A DNA stretch of 64,000 bases from Paenirhizobium naphthalenivorans (GTDB taxonomy: Bacteria > Pseudomonadota > Alphaproteobacteria > Rhizobiales > Rhizobiaceae): positions 186,001-250,000 of the forward strand of contig NZ_BJZP01000001.1 in assembly GCF_007992095.1 (NCBI RefSeq), read 5' to 3'. Made by a program: the position numbers and the translations under genes. A model generated the notes under the pieces. It made no database searches, was not told the origin of the DNA, and saw only the letters and a list, made by a program, of their open reading frames with translations. Of this stretch, positions 22,120 to 31,941 are shown one piece after another (positions within the stretch are counted from its first letter, which is position 1; every line of letters begins with the position of its first letter).

Positions 22120-22807
22120 GACCGACCAGCTTGCCCTGGATCTTGACCCGATCCGGCGGGAAGATTCGGGTTTCATAGGCTGGATTGGCAGCTTCCAGCG
22201 CGATCGAGGCGCCGCGACGACGGAAGCGCTTCAGGGTCGCTTCCTCCTCGTCGACCAGCGCGACGATAATGTCGCCCGGATTGGCGCTTGCGGCGTTGCG
22301 GATGATGACGGTGTCGCCGTCGAGAATGCCGGCCTCGATCATCGAGTCACCCCTGACCTCGAGCGCATAGTGCTCGCCGGCGCCAAGCATCTCCGCGGGA
22401 ACGGTGATGTCGTGGGTGTTGTTCTGGATCGCGGAGATCGGCACGCCGGCGGCGATGCGGCCCATGACGGGAACGCTGACCGAATTCGACGTGTCCTCAA
22501 CGGCCTTAGACGCGACGGCAGGTGTCTTGCCGAGGCTGCCTTCAATCACGCTTGGCGAGAAGCCCCGGCGTGGCTGCAAGCTCGACGTATAGGCCTCGGG
22601 CAGCTTGATCACTTCGAGCGCGCGGGCGCGGTTCGGCAGGCGGCGGATGAAGCCGCGCTCCTCAAGCGCGGTGATCAACCGATGGATGCCCGACTTCGAG
22701 GCGAGGTCGAGCGCATCCTTCATTTCGTCAAATGACGGAGGGACGCCCGATTCCTTCATCCGTTCGTGGATGAACAGAAGCAGTTCCTGTTGCTTGCGCG
22801 TCAGCAT
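22100..22807 (-). CDS. lexA: SOS repressor LexA
   Basis: Represses SOS genes and cleaves itself when RecA filaments form. 235 residues: winged-helix DNA-binding domain ([17 protein letters not shown] to about 70), linker, and a peptidase S24 domain with the Ala120-Gly121 cleavage site, Ser155 in GDSM and Lys193. ATG 22807 gives the canonical start; the frame continues 18 codons upstream without likeness to the family. A LexA box lies 48-62 bp upstream, so it is probably autoregulated. Confidence 0.97.
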   Translation of the reverse strand: MLTRKQQELLLFIHERMKESGVPPSFDEMKDALDLASKSGIHRLITALEERGFIRRLPNRARALEVIKLPEAYTSSLQPRRGFSPSVIEGSLGKTPAVASKAVEDTSNSVSVPVMGRIAAGVPISAIQNNTHDITVPAEMLGAGEHYALEVRGDSMIEAGILDGDTVIIRNAASANPGDIIVALVDEEEATLKRFRRRGASIALEAANPAYETRIFPPDRVKIQGKLVGLIRRYH

Positions 22808-22839
22808 ATTGCAGTGCCCCAATTGGTGAAACAAATACA

Positions 22840-22869
22840 GAACAGACACTATCTGTTCCATTTGTGTTC
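22840..22869. promoter_or_regulatory. LexA operator (GTTC-N7-GTTC) with overlapping inverted repeat
   Basis: GTTC (22855-22858), seven bases, GTTC (22866-22869) is the direct-repeat LexA box of alphaproteobacteria. The first GTTC is also the right arm of a perfect inverted repeat GAACAGA-CACTA-TCTGTTC (22840-22858). It lies between lexA and the divergent DUF1003 gene and could affect both. Confidence 0.85.
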
Positions 22870-23008
22870 CGCAAGGGGATAAAAAACCGTGAAGAAATCG
22901 AAACTTTGATGAAGGAACGGCTACACGACCGCTTTCGCATGGAGGCCATTGTCATGGCTGCGTTTTGGCGCGATGAGTTGGGCAAATCGTATTGGAGGCG
23001 TCGCATCG

Positions 23009-23551
23009 ATGTTGGGTGATCTGGAAGGCAAACTGCTGGGCAAATCAGCGAATGAGTTGAACGCGGCCGAACGGCGAGTCCTGAAGCGCGCGCGGGAGCG
23101 ACGGACGCTGTCGACCAATGCAAGCGAGGATTTTCAGGCTGCTGCAACGCCCAGCCAACGGCTGGCCGATGCGATTGCCCGCGTCGGGGGCTCCTGGACC
23201 TTCATAATCGCCTTCCTGGTGTTCCTCGTCGCCTGGGTAATCCTCAATACCGTCATTCTGGCGTCGGGAGCCCTTGATCCCTATCCGTTTATCTTCCTCA
23301 ACCTGCTGCTGTCGATGCTGGCGGCAATCCAGGCGCCGGTGATAATGATGAGTCAGAACCGTCAGGCGGCGCGGGATCGCTACATGGCAGCCAAGGATTA
23401 CGAGATCAATCTCAAGGCCGAGATCGAGGTTCTGGCCCTGCATCACAAGATCGACATGCAGGTGCTGACTGAACTGCAGGCGACCCGCGCGGACATTGCC
23501 GCATTGCGGCAGGTCGTCGAGACCCTTTCATCCTCTGGCCGGAGCCTTTAG
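23009..23551 (+). CDS. DUF1003 family membrane protein
   Basis: A 180-residue protein of unknown function. An Arg/Lys-rich N-terminal half (ELNAAERRVLKRARERR) leads to two closely spaced membrane helices (about 70-92 and 101-120, WTFIIAFLVFLVAWVI and PFIFLNLLLSMLAAIQAPVIMMSQNR), the hallmark of DUF1003, then a charged helical C-terminus that may form a coiled coil. GGAGG at 22994-22998 supports ATG 23009; ATG 22973 is in frame further up. A 26-codon frame (22939-23019) overlaps the start in another phase. It is divergent from lexA with the LexA box between them, so SOS control is possible. Confidence 0.75.
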   Translation: MLGDLEGKLLGKSANELNAAERRVLKRARERRTLSTNASEDFQAAATPSQRLADAIARVGGSWTFIIAFLVFLVAWVILNTVILASGALDPYPFIFLNLLLSMLAAIQAPVIMMSQNRQAARDRYMAAKDYEINLKAEIEVLALHHKIDMQVLTELQATRADIAALRQVVETLSSSGRSL

Positions 23552-23596
23552 GTAGGCTCAGGGATTATCTGCCAGGGGCCAAGGAGAATATTTCAA

Positions 23597-24490
23597 ATGA
23601 CAGCGAGACCGCAGGGCGTGGGCGCAATCGATCATCTTGTCTTGCCGGTGACATCGCTCGAGGCGACGCGTGACCGGCTGACCGGATTGGGTTTCACGGT
23701 TGCGGCTGATGCGCGCCATCCGTTTGGCACAGAGAATGCCTGCGTTTTCTTCGGCGACGACACCTATCTGGAACCGTTGGCGATTGCCAGCCGTGAGGAG
23801 TGCGAAGCGGCGGCCAAGGCCGGCAATACGTTCGTCGCGCGTGACCAGGCCTTTCGCTTCCGCAATGGGCAAGAGGGGCTCTCCGCGATCGTGATGAAGA
23901 CCGGCGATGCCGAGGCGGATCACAGGCGTTTCGTCGCTGCCGGCTTTTCCGGCGGACCGATGCTGCATTTTGAGCGCGCCTTCAAGATGGCGGACGGCTC
24001 CGAGGTGGTTGGCGGCTTCAAGCTCGCCTTTGCCGCCGACCTGCGTTCTCCCGATTTCTTCTTGTTTGCCTGCGAGCGGGTCAATCCGCTGCCGGCGGAT
24101 CGTGGCACGCTGGCCCGGCACGAGAACGGGGCGCTTGGCCTTTCGACGGTGGTGCTTTGCGAGGAAAACCCGAGTGATTTCCAATATCTGCTCGAAGGGG
24201 TTTTCGGGCAGCGCGAGGTCGAGGCACATTCATTCGGCCTTATGTTGCAACTGGCGAATGCCAAGGTTGAGGTGCTGACCCCGACGGGTCTTTCTGGCTA
24301 CTTCGGGATCGATACCAAGGCCGGCGGACGCGGGCTCAAGGGCCTGCTTCTGGTCGTCAAGGTTGCGAATATCGGCGTGACAGAGCGGCTGCTCGCTGCT
24401 AATGGCGTCGCATACAGCCGCCATGGTGCGCGTCTGGTCGTTCCGCATGAGGCGGGGCAGGGCGTGCCCTTCGTGTTCGAGGAAGTTTGA
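23597..24490 (+). CDS. VOC-superfamily (glyoxalase-like) protein
   Basis: A 297-residue protein with two tandem vicinal-oxygen-chelate-like halves. The N-terminal part (GAIDHLVLPVTSLEATRDRLTGLGF, then ENACVFFGDDTYLEPLAI) has the glyoxalase-like pattern with His and Glu that could bind a metal. The second half (LGLSTVVLCEENPSDFQYLLEGVFG) repeats it. Its substrate is unknown. AAGGAG lies upstream of ATG 23597. The stop overlaps the kdsA ATG (TGATG), so the two are co-translated; this pairing recurs in rhizobia as far as I recall. Confidence 0.78.
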   Translation: MTARPQGVGAIDHLVLPVTSLEATRDRLTGLGFTVAADARHPFGTENACVFFGDDTYLEPLAIASREECEAAAKAGNTFVARDQAFRFRNGQEGLSAIVMKTGDAEADHRRFVAAGFSGGPMLHFERAFKMADGSEVVGGFKLAFAADLRSPDFFLFACERVNPLPADRGTLARHENGALGLSTVVLCEENPSDFQYLLEGVFGQREVEAHSFGLMLQLANAKVEVLTPTGLSGYFGIDTKAGGRGLKGLLLVVKVANIGVTERLLAANGVAYSRHGARLVVPHEAGQGVPFVFEEV

Positions 24491-25335
24491 TGAGCAATCC
24501 GACCAATTCCGAAGTCGTCGTCGGCGAAGGTGCCGCCAAGGTCGTCTTTTCCAATTCCAAGCGCTTCTCGCTGATCGCCGGTCCGTGTCAGATGGAAAGC
24601 CGGGATCACGCCTTCATGGTCGCCGGCAAACTCTCCGAGCTTTGCCGTGAATTGAACCTCGGCCTGGTCTACAAGTCGTCCTTCGACAAGGCGAACCGCA
24701 CGTCGCTGTCGGCCGAGCGTGGCATCGGCCTGGAAAAGGCGATGGAAGTTTTTACCGACCTCAAGAAGGAATTCGGCTTTCCGGTGCTGACCGACGTGCA
24801 CACCGAAGAGCACTGCCGGCTGGTCGCTCCGGTCGTCGACGTTCTGCAGATCCCGGCTTTCCTCTGCCGCCAGACCGACCTGTTGGTCGCCGCCGCCGAG
24901 ACCGGCCGGGCAATCAATGTCAAGAAGGGCCAGTTCCTTGCTCCTTGGGACATGAAGAACGTCCTCAACAAGATCAATGCCAGCGGCAATGCGAATGTCA
25001 TGCTGTGCGAACGTGGCGCGTCGTTCGGCTACAACACGCTGGTGTCCGACATGCGCTCGCTGCCGATCATGGCGGCAATGGGCGCGCCGGTCATCTTCGA
25101 CGCCACCCATTCGGTGCAGCAGCCGGGAGGCCAGGGTAGTTCCTCGGGTGGTGAACGGCGGTTCGTGGAGACGCTGGCGCGCGCAGCCATTGCCGTCGGC
25201 GTTGCCGGCGTGTTCATCGAGACCCATCAGGACCCAGACAACGCACCTTGCGACGGACCGAACATGATCGCTTTGGAAAACATGCCGCGCCTGCTCGAAA
25301 AGTTGCTTGCCTTTGACGCGATCGCCAAAGCCTGA
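24490..25335 (+). CDS. kdsA: 3-deoxy-8-phosphooctulonate (KDO-8-P) synthase
   Basis: Joins phosphoenolpyruvate and arabinose 5-phosphate to make KDO 8-phosphate for lipopolysaccharide. 281 residues, normal. Family segments: LIAGPCQMESRDHA, YKSSFDKANRTS, VLTDVHTEEH, QIPAFLCRQTDLL, NVKKGQFLAPWDM, MLCERGASFGYN, FDATHSVQQPGG and GVFIETHQDP. The ATG overlaps the stop of the VOC gene. PEP supply by enolase, the next gene, is a natural link. An intrinsic terminator follows. Confidence 0.97.
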   Translation: MSNPTNSEVVVGEGAAKVVFSNSKRFSLIAGPCQMESRDHAFMVAGKLSELCRELNLGLVYKSSFDKANRTSLSAERGIGLEKAMEVFTDLKKEFGFPVLTDVHTEEHCRLVAPVVDVLQIPAFLCRQTDLLVAAAETGRAINVKKGQFLAPWDMKNVLNKINASGNANVMLCERGASFGYNTLVSDMRSLPIMAAMGAPVIFDATHSVQQPGGQGSSSGGERRFVETLARAAIAVGVAGVFIETHQDPDNAPCDGPNMIALENMPRLLEKLLAFDAIAKA

Positions 25336-25368
25336 TCTCGCTCGCGCCAAAAAAAGTCATCGCTCATG

Positions 25369-25393
25369 AACGCCGGCCTGTGGCCGGCGTTTT
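25369..25393 (+). terminator. Intrinsic terminator after kdsA
   Basis: AACGCCGGCC, loop TGT, GGCCGGCGTTTT: a ten-base stem with T-run, 33 bp after the kdsA stop. Confidence 0.88.
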
Positions 25394-25471
25394 GCGTTCA
25401 TGCGCGAGTCCGGCATCGTCTATGGGCTTCTGTCATGTCGCCGCCATTGTATTTTCCGCATCATCGATTAA

Positions 25472-26788
<1,317 letters not shown>

Positions 26789-26812
26789 TTACGCCGCCGC
26801 CGCTTGTTTGAA

Positions 26813-26846
26813 GGCCGTACCCCGATAAGGGGTGCGGCTTTTTTCT
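26813..26846 (+). terminator. Intrinsic terminator after eno
   Basis: GCCGTACCCC, GATAA, GGGGTGCGGC with a mismatch, then TTTTTTC. It ends the eno transcript about 25 bp after the stop. Confidence 0.8.
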
Positions 26847-26876
26847 TTGGTCGCGGATTACGGTCAACGGTCGGTT

Positions 26877-26908
26877 AAACTATCACCGATAATTTGCTGG
26901 GATAGTTT
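26877..26908. promoter_or_regulatory. Inverted repeat upstream of ftsB
   Basis: AAACTATC (26877-26884) and GATAGTTT (26901-26908), perfect 8-bp arms, 16-bp spacer, ending 22 bp before the ftsB start. No T-tract follows. It may be a regulator site or a leader hairpin. Confidence 0.4.
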
Positions 26909-26930
26909 TGCGTTTCAAGGCACCCTTCGC

Positions 26931-27251
26931 ATGTGGACCAGGCACCATAAGAATAGAAAATTCGGACGCCTCATTCTTCCAGCCGTCACCATCGCCTTTC
27001 TCTCCTACTTCGGCTATCATTCGATCCATGGCGATTACGGTCTGCGGGCGGCCCAGGAATTCGAGCGTCAGCGCATCGCGCGCAGTGCCGAGCTGGCGGC
27101 GCTGGTCGAGCATCGCCAGCAGCTGGAGCGGCAGGTGGAATTGCTGAGCGACGGTTCGCTCGAGCGAGACATGATCGACGAGAAGGCGCGATATCAACTC
27201 AACATGTCGCGGCCGGACGAGATTGTCATTTTTGACAGTTTCCTCAATTAA
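26931..27251 (+). CDS. ftsB: Septum formation initiator FtsB/DivIC-like protein
   Basis: A 106-residue bitopic protein expected in the FtsQLB division complex. A basic N-terminus (MWTRHHKNRKFGR) precedes one membrane segment (about 14-31), then a coiled coil (residues about 40-80, rich in E, R, L with ELAALVEHRQQLERQVELL) and the typical LERDMIDEKARYQLNMSRPDEIVIF tail. ATG 26931 gives the family start; the longer open frame upstream overlaps the eno terminator and is unlikely. Position between eno and pdhA is the standard alphaproteobacterial one. Confidence 0.92.
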   Translation: MWTRHHKNRKFGRLILPAVTIAFLSYFGYHSIHGDYGLRAAQEFERQRIARSAELAALVEHRQQLERQVELLSDGSLERDMIDEKARYQLNMSRPDEIVIFDSFLN

Positions 27252-27279
27252 CCGAAATCTGGTTAATTGGAAATTTTTC
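27245..27279 (+). terminator. AT-rich inverted repeat at the ftsB stop
   Basis: CAATTAACC (27245-27253), GAAATCT, GGTTAATTG (27261-27269): a perfect 9-bp inverted repeat overlapping the ftsB stop codon, followed by GAAATTTTTC. It may be a weak terminator or a protein-binding palindrome upstream of pdhA. Confidence 0.45.
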
Positions 27280-27396
27280 ATTGAAAACATACAATTATCG
27301 TGAATGCGAGCCATGCATTTATGGCATTGCGGGCGCGGTCATTCTTGCCTAGACTGTTGCTCAATCAAGATCCGACATAACCCTAGGGAGGGATGA

Positions 27397-28443
27397 ATGG
27401 CGCCGCGAAAATCCGCGATTGCTACCGGCCGTAAAACTTCGGCCAAGCCTGCCAAAAAGGATTTCAGTGAGGGCGCGATCGCCGAGTTCGATCGTGAGGC
27501 CGAGCTTGCGTCCTATCGTGAGATGCTGCTGATCCGGCGTTTCGAGGAAAAGGCCGGCCAACTCTATGGCATGGGCTTCATCGGTGGTTTCTGTCACCTC
27601 TATATCGGCCAGGAAGCCGTCGTCGTCGGCATGAAGATGGCGCTCAAGGATGGTGATCAGATGATCACCGGCTATCGTGACCACGGCCATATGCTGGCAT
27701 GCGGCATCAGTGCGCGCGGCGTTATGGCGGAACTCACCGGGCGTCGCGGCGGTCTGTCCAAGGGTAAGGGCGGCTCGATGCACATGTTTTCCAAGGAAAA
27801 GAATTTCTACGGCGGGCATGGCATCGTCGGCGCGCAGGTGCCGCTCGGAACCGGGCTGGCCTTCGCTAACGCCTATCGCGGCAACGGCAATATCTCGGTC
27901 GCCTATTTCGGTGATGGTGCGGCCAATCAGGGGCAGGTGTACGAGAGCTTCAATATGGCTGAGCTGTGGAAGCTGCCGGTCATCTATGTGATCGAGAACA
28001 ATCGCTACGCTATGGGGACCGCCGTTTCGCGCGCCTCGGCGCAGACGAATTTTGCCCAGCGCGGTCTGGCCTTCAATATTCCGGGTCTGCAAGTCGACGG
28101 CATGGATGTTCGGGCGGTCAAGGCTGCGGGCGAGCAGGCGGCCGAATTCTGCCGTTCGGGCAAGGGGCCGGTCATTCTCGAGATGATGACCTACCGCTAT
28201 CGCGGTCACTCCATGTCCGACCCGGCGAAGTACCGCTCTAAGGATGAGGTCCAGAAGATGCGCTCCGAGCACGATCCGATTGAGCAGGTGCGCGTTCGTC
28301 TGCTCGAAAAGGGCTGGGCGAGCGAGGATGAGCTCAAGGCTATCGACAAGGACGTGCGCGACATCGTCGCTGACAGCGCGGATTTCGCGCAGTCTGATCC
28401 GGAGCCGGATGCATCCGAACTCTACACCGACATTCTGCTGTAA
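27397..28443 (+). CDS. pdhA: Pyruvate dehydrogenase E1 component, alpha subunit
   Basis: With PdhB it decarboxylates pyruvate with thiamine diphosphate and acetylates the lipoyl group of E2. 348 residues. A basic, Ala/Lys-rich N-terminal tail (residues 1-25) precedes the core EMLLIRRFEEKAGQLYGMG. The ThDP-binding motif GDGAANQGQVYESFNMAELW-KLPVIYVIENN is complete, and the phosphorylation-loop equivalent YRYRGHSMSDPAKYRSK is present. AGGGAGGG upstream of ATG 27397 is a strong ribosome binding site. It leads the pdh operon, with pdhB 15 bp on. Confidence 0.98.
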   Translation: MAPRKSAIATGRKTSAKPAKKDFSEGAIAEFDREAELASYREMLLIRRFEEKAGQLYGMGFIGGFCHLYIGQEAVVVGMKMALKDGDQMITGYRDHGHMLACGISARGVMAELTGRRGGLSKGKGGSMHMFSKEKNFYGGHGIVGAQVPLGTGLAFANAYRGNGNISVAYFGDGAANQGQVYESFNMAELWKLPVIYVIENNRYAMGTAVSRASAQTNFAQRGLAFNIPGLQVDGMDVRAVKAAGEQAAEFCRSGKGPVILEMMTYRYRGHSMSDPAKYRSKDEVQKMRSEHDPIEQVRVRLLEKGWASEDELKAIDKDVRDIVADSADFAQSDPEPDASELYTDILL

Positions 28444-28458
28444 TCGGGGAGGGAACCC

Positions 28459-29832
28459 ATGCCTATCGAAATTTTGATGCCCGCCCTTTCTCCGACGATG
28501 GAAGAAGGCACGCTTTCCAAATGGGTCAAGAAGGAGGGCGATACCGTCAAGGCTGGCGATGTGATCGCCGAGATCGAGACCGACAAGGCGACCATGGAAG
28601 TGGAAGCCGTCGATGAAGGCGTGCTCGGCAAGTTGCTGATCGCCGCCGGCACCGAAGGCGTCAAGGTCAATACGCCGATCGCCGTTCTGTTGCAGGATGG
28701 CGAAAGTGCTTCGGATGTCGCAGTGCCAAAGGCCGCCCCGGCTGAGGCTGCGCCGACACCTGTTGCTGCATCCGCCGCCGCATCTGCGCCCGTTCCGGCC
28801 GCGCCGGTCTCTGCGCCGGCCGCCGATCCGGATATTCCGGCCGGCACCGAAATGGTGACGATCACGGTGCGTGAAGCGCTGCGCGAGGCCATGGCCGAGG
28901 AGATGCGCGCCAATCCGGACGTCTTCGTTATGGGTGAGGAGGTTGCCGAATATCAGGGCGCCTACAAGATCACCCAAGGCCTGCTGCAGGAGTTTGGCGC
29001 CAAGCGCGTCGTCGACACACCGATCACCGAGCACGGCTTTGCCGGCGTCGGCGTCGGTGCGGCCATGGCCGGTCTTCGTCCGATCGTCGAGTTCATGACC
29101 TTCAACTTCGCCATGCAGGCGATCGACCAGATCATCAATTCGGCCGCCAAGACGCTCTACATGTCGGGCGGCCAGATGGGCGCGCCGATCGTGTTCCGCG
29201 GCCCGAACGGTGCGGCCGCCCGCGTCGGCGCCCAGCACAGCCAGGACTATGCGTCCTGGTACAGTCATATTCCTGGCCTCAAGGTCATTCAGCCCTATAC
29301 GGCGGCTGACGCCAAGGGCTTGCTGAAGGCTGCGATCCGCGATCCGAACCCGGTCATCTTCCTGGAGAACGAAATCCTCTACGGTCACTCGTTCGAAGTG
29401 CCGAAGCTGGATGACTTCGTCCTGCCGATCGGCAAGGCGCGCGTTCATAAGGTCGGCAAGGATGCCACCATCGTCTCCTTCGGCATCGGCATGACCTATG
29501 CGGTCAAGGCAGCCGAGGAACTGGCCAAGGACGGCATCGACGTCGAGATCATCGATCTGCGCACCATCCGCCCGATGGACCTGCCGACCGTCATCGAATC
29601 GGTGAAGAAGACCGGCCGCCTGGTCACCGTCGAGGAAGGCTATCCGCAGTCGTCCGTCGGCACGGAAATCGCCACCCGCGTGATGCAGCAGGCCTTCGAC
29701 TATCTCGATGCGCCGATCCTGACGATCGCCGGCAAGGACGTGCCCATGCCCTACGCGGCAAACCTCGAAAAACTTGCTCTGCCGAATGTCGGCGAAGTGG
29801 TCGAGGCGGTCAAAACCGTCTGCTACAAGTAA
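28459..29832 (+). CDS. pdhB: Pyruvate dehydrogenase E1 component, beta subunit, with N-terminal lipoyl domain
   Basis: A 457-residue E1-beta. Residues 1-80 are a lipoyl domain (lipoylated Lys43 in [11 protein letters not shown]), then an Ala/Pro linker (about 90-130), then the transketolase-like core: [33 protein letters not shown], the central domain with [15 protein letters not shown], and a C-terminal transketolase domain ([15 protein letters not shown]). The fused lipoyl domain is a known alphaproteobacterial feature. Its first 80 residues are nearly the same as those of PdhC. It follows pdhA by 15 bp. Confidence 0.98.
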   Translation: MPIEILMPALSPTMEEGTLSKWVKKEGDTVKAGDVIAEIETDKATMEVEAVDEGVLGKLLIAAGTEGVKVNTPIAVLLQDGESASDVAVPKAAPAEAAPTPVAASAAASAPVPAAPVSAPAADPDIPAGTEMVTITVREALREAMAEEMRANPDVFVMGEEVAEYQGAYKITQGLLQEFGAKRVVDTPITEHGFAGVGVGAAMAGLRPIVEFMTFNFAMQAIDQIINSAAKTLYMSGGQMGAPIVFRGPNGAAARVGAQHSQDYASWYSHIPGLKVIQPYTAADAKGLLKAAIRDPNPVIFLENEILYGHSFEVPKLDDFVLPIGKARVHKVGKDATIVSFGIGMTYAVKAAEELAKDGIDVEIIDLRTIRPMDLPTVIESVKKTGRLVTVEEGYPQSSVGTEIATRVMQQAFDYLDAPILTIAGKDVPMPYAANLEKLALPNVGEVVEAVKTVCYK

Positions 29833-29847
29833 CGGGAGGGTCAGCAC

Positions 29848-31191
29848 ATGCCGATCAATATCACGATGCCGGCACTCTCCCCGACCATGGAAGAGGGCAA
29901 TCTTTCCAAGTGGTTGGTCAAGGAAGGCGATAAGGTCAAGTCAGGCGACGTGATCGCCGAGATCGAGACCGACAAGGCTACGATGGAAGTCGAAGCTGTC
30001 GATGAGGGCACGGTCGCCAAGCTGGTCGTTCCGGCCGGCACGGAAGGTGTCAAGGTCAATGCCCTGATCGCCATCCTCGCCGCTGATGGCGAGGATCTGG
30101 CTGCGGCCGCTGCCAGTGGCGGTTCGGTTGCGCCGGCAAAGGCCGAGGCTGCTGCCGAGGTCAAGGCGGAGGCGGCTCCTGCGACTGCTGCGCCGACCAC
30201 CGACAAGGCTCCGGCACCCTCGACGCCAGCGGCGGTCGCACAGTCCGGCGCGCGCGTGTTCGCTTCGCCGCTGGCTCGTCGCCTTGCCAAGGAAGCCGGC
30301 CTCGATCTGAAGGCGGTCTCCGGTTCCGGTCCACATGGCCGCGTCGTCAAGAGCGATGTTGAAAAGGCGGCTTCGGGCGCTGTCGCCAAGGCTGCTCCGG
30401 CAATTGCGGGTGCATCTGCATCTGCTGCGGCCGCAGCGACCATGGCCAAGGGTGCCTCGGAAGAGGCCGTGCTCAAGCTATTCGAACCCGGTTCCTACGA
30501 GCTTGTACCGCATGACGGCATGCGCAAGACGATCGCCAAGCGCTTGGTGGAATCCAAGCAGACCATTCCGCATTTCTACGTCACCGTCGATTGCGAGCTG
30601 GACGCGCTTTTGGCACTTCGCGCCCAGCTCAACGATGCGGCTCCCCGCAAGGAGGGCGCAGCAGCCTACAAACTCTCGGTCAACGACATGATCATCAAGG
30701 CGATGGCCATGGCGCTGACGGCTGTTCCGGATGCCAACGTCTCCTGGACCGAGAGCAATATGGTCAAGCACAAACATGCCGATGTCGGTGTCGCCGTGTC
30801 GATCCCGGGCGGTCTGATCACACCGATCATCCGTCATGCGGAACTGAAGACCCTGTCGAGCATCTCCAACGAGATGAAGGATCTGGGCCGCCGCGCCAAG
30901 GAACGCAAGCTGAAGCCCGAGGAATACCAGGGCGGCACCACGTCGGTGTCGAACATGGGTATGATGGGTGTCAAGCAGTTCTCCGCCGTCATCAATCCTC
31001 CGCATGCGACGATCCTTGCGGTCGGCGCCGGCGAGGAACGCGTGGTGGTGAAGAACGGAGAAATGAAGATCGCCAATGTCATGACCGTGACCTTGTCGAC
31101 CGACCATCGTTGCGTCGATGGCGCGCTCGGGGCCGAACTGCTCGGCGCCTTCAAGCGCTACATCGAGAACCCGATGGGTATGTTGGTCTGA
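29848..31191 (+). CDS. pdhC: Dihydrolipoamide acetyltransferase (E2 of pyruvate dehydrogenase)
   Basis: The 447-residue core of the complex. One lipoyl domain (1-80, Lys43), an Ala/Pro/Lys linker, a peripheral subunit-binding domain (about 133-170, [36 protein letters not shown]), a second flexible Ala-rich linker, and the catalytic domain ending in the active-site [16 protein letters not shown] with His and Asp. It transfers acetyl from lipoate to CoA. It follows pdhB by 15 bp and precedes the SGNH hydrolase by 18 bp. Confidence 0.98.
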   Translation: MPINITMPALSPTMEEGNLSKWLVKEGDKVKSGDVIAEIETDKATMEVEAVDEGTVAKLVVPAGTEGVKVNALIAILAADGEDLAAAAASGGSVAPAKAEAAAEVKAEAAPATAAPTTDKAPAPSTPAAVAQSGARVFASPLARRLAKEAGLDLKAVSGSGPHGRVVKSDVEKAASGAVAKAAPAIAGASASAAAAATMAKGASEEAVLKLFEPGSYELVPHDGMRKTIAKRLVESKQTIPHFYVTVDCELDALLALRAQLNDAAPRKEGAAAYKLSVNDMIIKAMAMALTAVPDANVSWTESNMVKHKHADVGVAVSIPGGLITPIIRHAELKTLSSISNEMKDLGRRAKERKLKPEEYQGGTTSVSNMGMMGVKQFSAVINPPHATILAVGAGEERVVVKNGEMKIANVMTVTLSTDHRCVDGALGAELLGAFKRYIENPMGMLV

Positions 31192-31209
31192 TAGCGGAGG
31201 TGCTCTGCG

Positions 31210-31848
31210 ATGAAATCCGTTCTCTGCTATGGCGACAGCCTGACTTGGGGGTACGATCCCCAGACCGTTGGCCGGCATCCCCATAGCGAGCGTTGGCCGA
31301 GTGTTCTGGGAGCTGCGCTTGGTCCTGAGGTCAATGTCATCGCCGAAGGCCTGAACGGGCGCACGACCGCTTATGACGACCATCTCGCCGATTGCGAGAG
31401 GAACGGCGTGAAACTGCTGCCGAGTGTGCTGGAAAGCCACAAGCCGGTGGATCTGGTGATCCTGCTACTCGGCACCAATGACATGAAGCGGGGCATCGCC
31501 GGTACGGCGATCGCCGCGACCAAGGGGATCGACCGGCTGGTCAAGTTGATCCGGCATCACGATTGGGGATTCGGCTTCGAGGTGCCGGAGATCCTGATCG
31601 TTGCGCCGCCGGCGATCTGCGAGACGGCGAACGCGCATTTCGCGGCGATGTTCCGCGGCGCGCTCGACGAATCGGCAATGCTGGCGAGTTTCTACCGGGA
31701 TCTCGCGGACGAGACTGGCTGTGGTTTTTTCGATGCCGGTTCTGTGGCGGTGACCAGTCCGCTCGACGGGATCCATCTCGATGCGGACAATACCCGAGCG
31801 ATCGGTCGGGGGCTCGAACCGGTGGTCCGCATGCTGATGGGAATTTGA
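31210..31848 (+). CDS. SGNH/GDSL-family hydrolase
   Basis: A 212-residue cytoplasmic esterase-like protein without a signal peptide. The SGNH blocks are Ser10 in CYGDSLTWGYD, a Gly in block II (NVIAEGLNGRT), Asn90 in LLLGTNDMK, and Asp186/His189 in DGIHLD. Related proteins hydrolyse acyl or aryl esters; the substrate here is unknown. It starts 18 bp after pdhC with GGAGG upstream, so it is probably in the pdh transcript, but nothing links it to the complex itself. Confidence 0.85.
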   Translation: MKSVLCYGDSLTWGYDPQTVGRHPHSERWPSVLGAALGPEVNVIAEGLNGRTTAYDDHLADCERNGVKLLPSVLESHKPVDLVILLLGTNDMKRGIAGTAIAATKGIDRLVKLIRHHDWGFGFEVPEILIVAPPAICETANAHFAAMFRGALDESAMLASFYRDLADETGCGFFDAGSVAVTSPLDGIHLDADNTRAIGRGLEPVVRMLMGI

Positions 31849-31866
31849 TGGAATAGCCGGCGAAAG

Positions 31867-31880
31867 TTGATCAAGATCAA
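31867..31880. promoter_or_regulatory. FNR/FixK-type box upstream of the YdcH-like gene
   Basis: TTGATCAAGATCAA is an exact match to the FNR/FixK/Anr consensus TTGAT-N4-ATCAA. Its centre is 68 bp before the YdcH-like start, which suits an activator site near -41 with a short leader. It suggests oxygen-dependent expression of that gene, perhaps reading on to lpdA. Confidence 0.65.
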
Positions 31881-31941
31881 GGGGGTGGCATTTTCGGGCG
31901 AATAGGCTACAGGTATCGACCGACAACAGAGGAGATACCGA

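Noticed and set aside
22939..23019. A 26-codon frame overlapping the DUF1003 start, possibly an upstream coupling peptide.
   Set aside because: No good ribosome binding site, and nothing in the peptide suggests a function; mentioned only with the gene.
27361..29847. An 828-codon open frame on the minus strand opposite pdhA and pdhB.
   Set aside because: Antisense to two unmistakable genes; its composition (rich in His, Arg, Asp, Gly) is typical of such shadows.
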